A stretch of DNA of 9,601 bases, taken from assembly GCA_002359075.1 (NCBI GenBank), contig DEQA01000262.1, positions 1 to 9,601 on the forward strand. The letters are read 5' to 3'. The translations under genes and the position numbers were made by a program. Source of the DNA: Planococcaceae bacterium UBA3378. GTDB taxonomy: Bacteria; Bacillota; Bacilli; Bacillales_A; Planococcaceae. Position 1 is the stretch's first letter; each line of letters opens with the position of its first letter. The notes below the pieces were generated by a model. That model was not told the DNA's origin. It was given only the letters and a program-made list of their open reading frames with translations, and did no database searches. Of the stretch, positions 1-4,559 are shown one piece after another.

Positions 1-2
1 AA

Positions 3-41
3 AAAACCAGTAAAATCCTATGAACAGATTTTACTGGTTTT
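3..41 (-). terminator. Intrinsic terminator of the 69-aa zinc-ribbon gene
   Basis: A perfect 15-bp inverted repeat (3-17 with 27-41, 9-nt loop) is followed, reading on the minus strand, by a run of six T. It lies 28 bases past the stop codon of the minus-strand gene that ends at 70, so it most likely terminates that transcript. On the plus strand there is no comparable T run. Confidence 0.85.
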
Positions 42-69
42 CAGCCTTTATGACGGTTATGCTTACCTT

Positions 70-279
70 TTAGCGTGACGCTTTCGGCGGTTGGCATACG
101 TCACATTTACGCTGGTTATTGTTTTTAAATTTCGTAAATGTTTTTTCAAAGTTGCTGCCACACGCGCATTTAAATAGCAATTTTTGGGAAAATCCGTGAT
201 ATTCCGTTGTCAGTAGTTTACTGTCCGAATTGTTCTCCACAAATTCTTTAATTTTACCGATTGTCCATCGTTTATTCAT
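70..279 (-). CDS. Small zinc-ribbon-like protein, function unknown
   Basis: This 69-aa protein has a lysine-rich N-terminal stretch and a paired-cysteine pattern: C38-x-C40, then C59-x2-C62. The CxCG...F...F...CxxC layout resembles the small treble-clef/zinc-ribbon units found repeated in phage and mobile-element proteins of Firmicutes, so zinc binding is likely; the cellular role is unknown. The ATG at 279 has a strong Shine-Dalgarno (GGAGGT) at proper spacing, and the gene has its own promoter upstream and terminator downstream, so it looks like an intact monocistronic gene rather than a fragment. Proline and basic residues finish the C-terminus. It could be a nucleic-acid-binding accessory protein; that is a guess from fold type only. 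Confidence 0.75.
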   Translation of the reverse strand: MNKRWTIGKIKEFVENNSDSKLLTTEYHGFSQKLLFKCACGSNFEKTFTKFKNNNQRKCDVCQPPKASR

Positions 280-285
280 GATTGC

Positions 286-326
286 ACCTCCAAATTTTCA
301 CGCCAGGCGGAGGCTCTTCTTGGCAT
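286..326 (-). promoter_or_regulatory. Possible SD-sequestering leader structure of the 69-aa gene
   Basis: In the minus-strand 5' UTR, a CCTCC (complement of 309-313) can pair with the GGAGG Shine-Dalgarno (complement of 287-291). The same CCTCC lies in the loop of an alternative hairpin formed by complements of 321-326 and 300-305 (six pairs, one G-U). The two hairpins exclude each other, so the leader could mask or expose the ribosome binding site. This rests on complementarity only; the helices are short and no ligand or known class is recognised. Confidence 0.25.
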
Positions 327-369
327 CCATTTAATTATAAACAAGTATTATAATTACCTTAAGCTCCTC

Positions 370-398
370 ATTATAACATGACCCGCTGTACAAGTGAA
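370..398 (-). promoter_or_regulatory. Sigma-A-like promoter of the 69-aa gene
   Basis: On the minus strand there is a TTCACT -35 (393-398), a 17-bp spacer and a perfect TATAAT -10 (370-375). Transcription would begin near 362-364, giving a leader of about 80 nt before the ATG at 279. Confidence 0.5.
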
Positions 399-485
399 CA
401 AACGAAAAATACCTTTTGATGAACTGTTCTATTTCAATAAATAAAAAATTTTTTAAAAATGCGGATTAAAAAATAAAAAACGGCC

Positions 486-491
486 TATACT
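486..491 (+). promoter_or_regulatory. Candidate -10 element for the intergenic RNA
   Basis: TATACT stands about 6 bases before the inferred RNA start near 497 and is preceded by a very A/T-rich tract (420-480) that could act as an UP element. No convincing sigma-A -35 hexamer is seen 16-18 bases upstream, so another sigma factor or an activator is possible. Confidence 0.35.
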
Positions 492-537
492 AACAAAGAT
501 TTCACTTCCAATCCAATGACTTAGGAGGGTTAACCCG

Positions 538-558
538 ATGAGTGCGAATGATCGTTAA
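538..558 (+). CDS. Micro-ORF (6 codons) inside the intergenic RNA
   Basis: The ORF reads MSANDR and stops at 556-558. A perfect AGGAGG (523-528) stands 9 bases before the ATG, which is unusual by chance in an otherwise non-coding stretch. The start codon lies inside the hairpin formed by 527-534 and 554-561, so translation and folding would compete, as in attenuator leader peptides. No codon run pointing to a particular amino acid is present. It may equally be a fortuitous ORF. Confidence 0.28.
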   Translation: MSANDR

Positions 559-674
559 CTCAAAAGGACAATCAAGACTAAATGCAGCTAAAGCGTGATT
601 GTCTTAGGTACATCTTAAGATACAAAGCGGAAGCGAGGCAGTGTGTCATGGATAACAAAATGTAGTGTAATCAG

Positions 675-701
675 ACCCGGAATTTATATTCCGGGTTTTT
701 T
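675..701 (+). terminator. Intrinsic terminator of the intergenic RNA
   Basis: A perfect 9-bp GC-rich stem (675-683 with 688-696) with a TTAT loop is followed by six T (696-701). The T run exists only on the plus strand, fixing the direction of the transcript. Confidence 0.85.
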
Positions 702-722
702 CATTTTCTATTTGCGGGCCAA

Positions 723-751
723 TAAAAACCCACGACCGTCCGTCAACCGTG
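723..751 (-). terminator. Likely terminator after the pentapeptide-repeat gene
   Basis: On the minus strand an 8-bp stem containing G-U pairs (complements of 744-751 and 731-738) with a 5-nt loop is followed by GG and five T. It lies about 50 bases past the stop codon at 798. The stem is weaker than the other terminators here. Confidence 0.5.
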
Positions 752-797
752 AGCTTTCCTTTTTTCAGTAAATTCTTCTACTGTGGAGCGATCATGC

Positions 798-1412
798 TCA
801 GTCCCGAATTTCGATACCAAGCATCATCGCAAATAACACAGCCTGTGCCGGGGCAATTTTGCAGCCTTGGACCTGCTTTAGATCAATATGCAGTACCTCG
901 AACGTTGATTGACTGAAATCCAGCCCTTTTAAAACCGTTTCCTCAAAGCTCGCTTCATTTAAATCACAGGATTCCCATTGCAGTCCGTTATGCCGTACTT
1001 GATAAAAATCTGCGCCCTGCATCGTACAGTGGGAAAACTTCGTTTGGGTGAAAGTGGATTCCGAAAAAACAGCATAATTCGAAAAGCACTGTGTAAAACT
1101 TGTGTCCTGAAAATGCCCTCCTGCAAAGCTTGTTCCTACCAGCTTACAATTCACAAAGTTCGTGCGGTAGAAATAGCCGCCTTCCCACCTGCTGTTCGAT
1201 AAATCGCAATGCTTGAACACGACATCCGATAAATCAAACTTTGAAAAATCACATTCCTGAAATACACAGTGCTCGAAAACGACATTCGTTAAGCTGTATT
1301 TTTCAAGCCTTTCCTCATCCACCACTTCATGGCGGATGACACAGTCCATGATTTCCTCATTTTTTAAAGCGTCTGAAAATGTTACTTCCTGATATCCATC
1401 GTATTGTGTCAC
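798..1412 (-). CDS. Pentapeptide-repeat protein
   Basis: This 204-aa protein has residues of roughly 41-175 made of tandem five-residue units of the A(D/N)LxF kind, for example VFEHC, DFSKF, DLSDV, SFAGG, ADFYQ and ASFEE. These predict a right-handed quadrilateral beta-helix. An N-terminal segment of about 40 residues precedes the repeats. A hydrophobic C-terminal tail (about 187-200) with a QAxxxAxxLGI pattern follows, as in Qnr/McbG-like pentapeptide proteins. Some family members mimic DNA and protect gyrase, but many have no known role, and nothing here proves a gyrase link. The start is GTG at 1412, preceded by AGGAGA at 7 bases. The gene lies 52 bases after the small membrane-protein gene on the same strand, so the two may be co-transcribed. 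Cysteines are unusually frequent for the family. Confidence 0.85.
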   Translation of the reverse strand: MTQYDGYQEVTFSDALKNEEIMDCVIRHEVVDEERLEKYSLTNVVFEHCVFQECDFSKFDLSDVVFKHCDLSNSRWEGGYFYRTNFVNCKLVGTSFAGGHFQDTSFTQCFSNYAVFSESTFTQTKFSHCTMQGADFYQVRHNGLQWESCDLNEASFEETVLKGLDFSQSTFEVLHIDLKQVQGCKIAPAQAVLFAMMLGIEIRD

Positions 1413-1464
1413 GCTATCTCTCCTGTCTTTACTGTATTGGTTTGCCCGCCGTACTAATACTGGT

Positions 1465-1800
1465 TTAGTTTAATAATAGATCCGTCATCCCAAAAAGAAA
1501 TGCGCAGACGAAAATGCTCATTAATGTCCCTATAAGTGTAGTAAGAGCAACAGCCAGTTTAAAGGACGGGCCACCCTCATTAAAGTCTTTTGTCTTTTTC
1601 AGATAAAAATAAAAACAGGGCAGCACCAACAAAATACCTATCCCCGTCTGCCATGACCAGGACAACTCCCCCTCTACCTTTGCTTCAGTGAACAGCATTG
1701 CAAAAATACCGATCAACATACCGTAGCTGTAGTATTTCGCGAAATGATAAAAGGTATATAAACGAGCCCGTTCTCTTTCAATTCGTTCTTTTCGTGACAA
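1465..1800 (-). CDS. Small integral membrane protein, function unknown
   Basis: This 111-aa protein begins with a highly charged segment (residues 2-13, rich in R, K and E) and then has three hydrophobic stretches, at about 23-39, 51-67 and 82-108. There is a charged linker around 68-78. The layout predicts a three-helix membrane protein. The start is TTG at 1800, supported by AAGGAG eight bases upstream; no better start lies in frame. A perfect 10-bp palindrome (TACTATAGTA, 1862-1871) sits in the upstream region. I do not recognise the family. It is the first gene of a possible two-gene unit with the pentapeptide-repeat gene. Confidence 0.7.
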   Translation of the reverse strand: MSRKERIERERARLYTFYHFAKYYSYGMLIGIFAMLFTEAKVEGELSWSWQTGIGILLVLPCFYFYLKKTKDFNEGGPSFKLAVALTTLIGTLMSIFVCAFLFGMTDLLLN

Positions 1801-1938
1801 AGTGATTACTCCTTCAGATGTTTTTCATAGAGGTACAAATCTCATATTTCTATTAAAAATATACTATAGTAATTTAGAAATAGCTCTTCTTATTTGGAAA
1901 CATCATCAAATAAACACTTGATAACTCACCGCATCCGC

Positions 1939-2394
1939 TTACCTGTGCCCTTCCTTTCGAGCCTGGATATATCCGTAATAGGCACACGTACCGTTTTGCG
2001 ACAAATCCTTCACTTCAAACCCGCATTGCTCATAAAAGCTGAAATTATTCGCAGAAGTATGCGCAAACCAATCGCCGTGAGGCAGCTTTTGCAGGCATAG
2101 CTCCACCAGCTTCTTGCCGATTCCTTTTCCGCGGTATTCAGACAATACTGCCAAATCCATGATAGTAGCTGCCATGATCTTATCCGAAATGACCCTGACC
2201 ATCCCGACCATTTTCTCCTGATCCCACACCGTAAAAGCCCAAGTCGAGTTTGTAAAGATCTATGAATACTTTTCCTTTTGCCAAGATGGTATATTTTTCG
2301 CCCAGCCCGCATCCTGAAACAGCGCTTCCACGTAATGAGCGGGTATCCCTTCTGTTCCTTCTCTAATGACCAGCCCGTGGAAATATTGATACAT
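1939..2394 (-). pseudogene. GNAT-family N-acetyltransferase interrupted by one amber codon
   Basis: Reading from an ATG at 2394 with a strong GGGGGAG ribosome binding site, the frame encodes 44 residues (MYQYFHGLVIREG...). It meets TAG at 2260-2262 and then continues in the same frame through a convincing GNAT domain to the TAA at 1939. Full length would be 151 codons, normal for the family. The acetyl-CoA-binding motif A is present (LSEYRGKGIGKKLVE), as is the late SFYEQCGF segment typical of the fold. No frameshift is needed; one base change, such as TTG or CAG to TAG, explains the break. The part after the stop could only start at a GTG at 2229 without a ribosome binding site. Either the gene is dead, the base call is wrong, or the amber codon is suppressed. 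The substrate is unknown. Confidence 0.85.
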
Positions 2395-2486
2395 ATGTAA
2401 CTCCCCCTTTTTGTTCCTTACGGTATTCTACACGAGGGACAACAATCCTTTTTTCCATAGAAAAAACATCCTACAATTACTCTTCG

Positions 2487-2492
2487 TATAAT
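2487..2492 (+). promoter_or_regulatory. Consensus -10 element ahead of a small plus-strand ORF
   Basis: A perfect TATAAT stands 20 bases before the ATG at 2512. No clear -35 is visible at 16-18 bases, so this is a weak call on its own. Confidence 0.3.
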
Positions 2493-2511
2493 AGGAAAAG
2501 TAAATGTAAAG

Positions 2512-2655
2512 ATGTTTTATGTCTTAAGTTTATTCTATTTCAGCAGCGTTATTTCCTTTGCATCTAGCATTGGATTGTTTGCTGTTATCAAAATAGGTTC
2601 CACAAAAAGAAACACAAAAAGGAGCCGTCCTATACCATTCACTCCTTTTGAATAA
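2512..2655 (+). CDS. Possible small single-span membrane protein
   Basis: This 47-codon ORF starts with a hydrophobic stretch (residues about 2-27, ending near LFAVIKIG) and finishes with a basic tail (TKRNTKRSR). That is the usual shape of tiny membrane proteins with a cytoplasmic positive end. A perfect -10 box lies just upstream, but the Shine-Dalgarno is poor (AGGAAAAG about 13 bases away). The 3' part of the ORF overlaps the stem-loop that probably terminates the minus-strand marR gene, which argues against it. It is listed because the region otherwise holds no gene. Confidence 0.3.
   Translation: MFYVLSLFYFSSVISFASSIGLFAVIKIGSTKRNTKRSRPIPFTPFE
2617..2649 (-). terminator. Probable terminator of the marR-family gene
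   Basis: An 8-bp stem (2617-2624 with 2642-2649), loop 17 nt, is followed on the minus strand by a T-rich tract (CTCCTTTTTGTGTTTC). It starts 17 bases past the stop codon at 2666. Confidence 0.5.
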
Positions 2656-2665
2656 GCTCTCCATT

Positions 2666-3094
2666 CTACAGAGCTTCTGCATTTTTGTTTAAGCGACTTA
2701 TTAATTCTGCCAGCTGATCGATTTCCTCTGGCGTAAAGCCTTCATATAAATCGGCCATACATTGGTTTTTCCCCGTGTTACAGCCATTCAGCAGTTCCGT
2801 TCCTTTCGGTGAAATCGCAACAAGGATTTCCCGGTTATTTCTTATGTTACGCTCTCGTGTAATCAGCTCTTGGTCTTCAAGAATTTTCACATGACGCGTA
2901 ATGGCAGCCTGGTCAATCGCCAGCTTCTGCTGCAAGGCCGTTTGTGTCATTTGGCCATTTTCCTCAAGAGCATATAAAATTTCATAGCGTGTTAAGCTAA
3001 TATCTGTTCTTTTTTCAAATGCGTATGTTACGCGGCGGTCAATATTTTTCAACATCAAAAATACTTGCCGCAATTCATTTTGACATCTTGACAT
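2666..3094 (-). CDS. MarR-family transcriptional regulator
   Basis: This 142-aa protein has the length and order of a MarR repressor. It has an N-terminal dimerisation helix (about 5-27), a winged helix-turn-helix with the recognition region MTQTALQQKLAIDQAAITRHV (about 49-69), and a wing with the RNIRNNRE basic segment (81-89). C-terminal dimerisation helices follow (about 98-142). Three cysteines (C4, C105, C112) could make it redox- or electrophile-responsive, as in several MarR regulators of nitroreductase or quinone-detoxification genes, but this is inference. The ATG at 3094 has AGGAGG six bases upstream. It lies directly downstream of the nitroreductase gene, but a strong terminator separates them, so it probably has its own promoter in 3095-3175. 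The nitroreductase is the obvious candidate target. Confidence 0.9.
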   Translation of the reverse strand: MSRCQNELRQVFLMLKNIDRRVTYAFEKRTDISLTRYEILYALEENGQMTQTALQQKLAIDQAAITRHVKILEDQELITRERNIRNNREILVAISPKGTELLNGCNTGKNQCMADLYEGFTPEEIDQLAELISRLNKNAEAL

Positions 3095-3123
3095 GATGGT
3101 CCTCCTAGTAAAAATTTCTCTTT

Positions 3124-3135
3124 TAGCATATGCTA
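3124..3135. promoter_or_regulatory. 12-bp palindrome upstream of marR, candidate operator
   Basis: TAGCATATGCTA is a perfect palindrome located 30-41 bases before the marR start codon, where a promoter -10 or the transcript start would lie. MarR proteins bind palindromes and often repress themselves, so autoregulation is a reasonable inference. No second copy was noticed at the nitroreductase promoter. Confidence 0.4.
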
Positions 3136-3182
3136 TCTCTGTTATTTCTAAAAGTGAAACATCTATATACTAACAAAAAGAA

Positions 3183-3216
3183 GGGTTATCTTGAACCCTT
3201 TCTTTCAAGATAACCC
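3183..3216 (-). terminator. Strong intrinsic terminator of the nitroreductase gene
   Basis: A perfect 13-bp stem (3183-3195 with 3204-3216), loop 8 nt, is followed on the minus strand by a T-rich tract (TTCTTTTTG). It lies just past the nitroreductase stop codon and isolates that gene from marR. Confidence 0.85.
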
Positions 3217-3229
3217 CATCAGATTTCCA

Positions 3230-3856
3230 TTATGAAAAACGAAGAACTTGTTCAATCGGCAAGCGTGAAGAACCGTATGCCGGTGCTGCTTCTTTTCCGA
3301 TGGCAATCAGCACGATCGGAATTTCATTTGCAGGTAATGCAAACTTTTCAGCGAACTTTGCTTTATCAAAGCCGCCCATTGTTACAGTATCATAGCCCAT
3401 ATCTTTAGCCAGCAGCATGATTTGCATAGAAATCAGCCCTGCATCAAAGTGAACAATATTTTTTATTACGGCTTCAGGTGCATTGCCGTATAAATATAAT
3501 GAATTTTTAATCATTGTATCAGCAAGTTCACGCGGCATATAGCCTTTTTCAGCATTTGTATCATAAATTTGCTTCGCATTTTCATACATTTTCACATCGC
3601 CAAGTACGGCAATGATTGCTGTTGATGTTTCCACCTGCTCTTGATTGTTCGCAATCGCACGCAATTCCTTCTTCTGTTCCTGATCATCGATGACAAGGAA
3701 ACGCCAAGGCTGCATATTACTTGAGGAAGGAGCGGATGTCGCCTGCTCTATGATGTGCTGTAGCTGTTCTCTTGGGATCGTAACTCCCTGTTGATATTTA
3801 CGGACAGATTTACGATCTTCCATAAGCTGTTCTAAAGATGTTTTTGTTTGTGACAT
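3230..3856 (-). CDS. FMN-dependent NAD(P)H nitroreductase-family protein
   Basis: This 208-aa protein is of usual length for the nitroreductase family. The N-terminal FMN-phosphate-binding RxSxR motif is present (R15-K-S-V-R19), followed by the SAPSSSNMQPWRF segment (about 41-53) and the late GYDTVTMGGFD segment, both typical. It resembles the B. subtilis YodC/MhqN group, which reduce quinones, nitroaromatics and similar electrophiles with NAD(P)H in the cytosol. The exact substrate cannot be told. The ATG at 3856 has a GGAAGG ribosome binding site. It has its own good sigma-A promoter and terminator, so it is monocistronic. The neighbouring MarR gene suggests control by a repressor sensing the toxic substrate. 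Confidence 0.9.
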   Translation of the reverse strand: MSQTKTSLEQLMEDRKSVRKYQQGVTIPREQLQHIIEQATSAPSSSNMQPWRFLVIDDQEQKKELRAIANNQEQVETSTAIIAVLGDVKMYENAKQIYDTNAEKGYMPRELADTMIKNSLYLYGNAPEAVIKNIVHFDAGLISMQIMLLAKDMGYDTVTMGGFDKAKFAEKFALPANEIPIVLIAIGKEAAPAYGSSRLPIEQVLRFS

Positions 3857-3900
3857 AGTGACCTTCCTTTGCTCTAGTTGGTTTTTTTAACAACATCGTT

Positions 3901-3929
3901 ATTATATATGACGAATCAATAGTTGACAA
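3901..3929 (-). promoter_or_regulatory. Sigma-A promoter of the nitroreductase gene
   Basis: On the minus strand, TTGTCA (3924-3929), a 17-bp spacer and a perfect TATAAT (3901-3906) form a near-consensus promoter. Transcription should start near 3893-3895. A short imperfect dyad (TAAC...GTTA, about 3888-3901) at the start region could be an operator half-site, but it is weak. Confidence 0.75.
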
Positions 3930-4162
3930 ATCATTTGATTGGAAAACACATTTATCCTGATTGTAACTTTATAATCCGTACAAAATGAAGCCCGCCCACT
4001 ATATATTATCATCTGAATGAATATCTTTAAAATTTTTTATTCCTAAGCATCCCTTCATAAAGCTGCAAAGGAGGTGTCCCGGAAAAACTTCACGGTCTCC
4101 CCTTTGTTATAATGAACGATTAGAAATACGGCAATGCAAATTGAACTTTACCGAATTGCTTA
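3930..4162. other. Intergenic stretch without a recognisable gene
   Basis: This A/T-rich, non-coding stretch lies between the nitroreductase promoter and the decayed cysteine-rich gene. The only structure seen is an 8-bp inverted repeat, CAAAGGAGG...CCCCTTTG (about 4068-4106, one G-U pair), without a T run on either strand. A TATAAT at 4108-4113 has no matching -35. Confidence 0.4.
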
Positions 4163-4431
4163 TTATTTAATGAGCTTTACAATCGCCCTAAGCAATTTAC
4201 CCTCTACATTATCTGAATCAATCTGCGGTAGAAGAACAGTTCCTTCTAGCTTTAGATCATATTCCTCAAAATTCTGCTTTAAATTAGGAATGCCTGTACT
4301 GTTACAAGATCGACAATATAGAGATTCTAATATATAACCCCTTCACAATTAATCGAAACAGGACAGTTCCTATTGGTTAGTCTTAATTTACATTTGTAAA
4401 AACGTTTTGGGACTTTTCTGTTTCCCTCCAT
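4163..4431 (-). pseudogene. Probable frameshifted small cysteine-rich protein gene
   Basis: On the minus strand an ATG at 4431 opens 34 codons (MEGNRKVPKRFYKCKLRLT...) ending at TAG 4327-4329. The frame one base away continues without stops for 55 codons to TAA 4163-4165. Adding a single T in the TATATT tract near 4330 would join them into an 89-aa protein with cysteines at 14, 23, 29, 40 and 43 (the last two as YCRSC) and a C-terminal acidic then hydrophobic segment (EYDLKLEGTVLLPQ...LLRAIVKLIK). The pattern suggests a metal-binding domain, but I do not recognise the family. No Shine-Dalgarno precedes the ATG, as expected of a decayed gene. A sequencing error in the T/A tract is the alternative, as is chance open frames in A/T-rich DNA. 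Confidence 0.45.
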
Positions 4432-4483
4432 TCTTATGTTGGAACGCTATTTGGATAAATTAGAATAAGAAACATAATGGAGG
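4425..4483. repeat. Imperfect inverted repeat in the ktrB upstream region
   Basis: CCTCCATTCTTATGTT (4425-4440) and AACATAATGGAGG (4471-4483) are inverted copies differing by a 3-base bulge, separated by 30 bases. The right arm overlaps the likely -10 of the ktrB promoter, and the left arm overlaps the start of the decayed minus-strand gene. It could be a regulatory dyad or a remnant of rearrangement. Confidence 0.5.
4451..4478 (+). promoter_or_regulatory. Candidate promoter of ktrB-ktrA
   Basis: TTGGAT (4451-4456), a 16-bp spacer and CATAAT (4473-4478) give a moderate sigma-A match, with a leader of about 75 nt before ktrB. I see no c-di-AMP (ydaO-type) riboswitch in the leader, which is too short to hold one. 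Confidence 0.4.
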
Positions 4484-4559
4484 AGAAGATATATTTAGCT
4501 TAGTCATTCGATAATGTGTATGGCTTAAATGTTTTTAACTTCATTTTAGGGAGAGCATT

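Larger units (their letters stand above)
497..701 (+). ncRNA. Putative structured small RNA or orphan leader, unknown family
   Basis: This region of about 205 bases between two minus-strand genes holds no sizeable ORF but ends in a textbook intrinsic terminator on the plus strand, with a possible -10 just before it. Two further helices are visible. In one, 527-534 pairs with 554-561, with GTTAAC at its core. The other is a roughly 10-bp stem of 565-574 with 596-605, enclosing a 21-nt loop. A self-complementary ATCTTAAGAT lies at 612-621. Two tiny reading frames are present: 538-558 (MSANDR, behind a perfect AGGAGG) and 648-665 (MDNKM, behind GCGAGG). The next gene on the plus strand is thousands of bases away, so this is a free-standing transcript rather than the leader of a neighbour. 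It does not match a riboswitch, 6S, SRP, tmRNA or RNase P pattern that I can recognise. The 5' end and the function are inferred. Confidence 0.55.

Noticed and set aside
497..701. CsrA-sequestering RNA, because several GGA triplets occur.
   Set aside because: The GGA triplets are not consistently in hairpin loops, and one is part of a Shine-Dalgarno and one part of the terminator stem.
497..701. Known riboswitch (M-box, SAM, c-di-AMP, lysine, FMN) in the intergenic RNA.
   Set aside because: None of the conserved cores of these classes is recognisable, and no target gene follows on the strand.
1890..1913. 7-bp inverted repeat TTATTTG...CAAATAA after the GNAT pseudogene, as a terminator.
   Set aside because: Stem almost wholly A/T and no T run follows on the minus strand.
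2010..2312. 100-codon minus-strand ORF rich in R, S and W.
   Set aside because: It is an out-of-frame shadow of the GNAT gene; the true frame carries the acetyl-CoA motif.
2654..2676. AAGCTCT...AGAGCTT inverted repeat at the end of marR.
   Set aside because: It overlaps the marR coding end and has no T tail; the 2617-2649 hairpin is a better terminator.
4134..4337. 67-codon plus-strand ORF.
   Set aside because: It is the complement of the cysteine-rich decayed gene, has no ribosome binding site and has an unconvincing composition.
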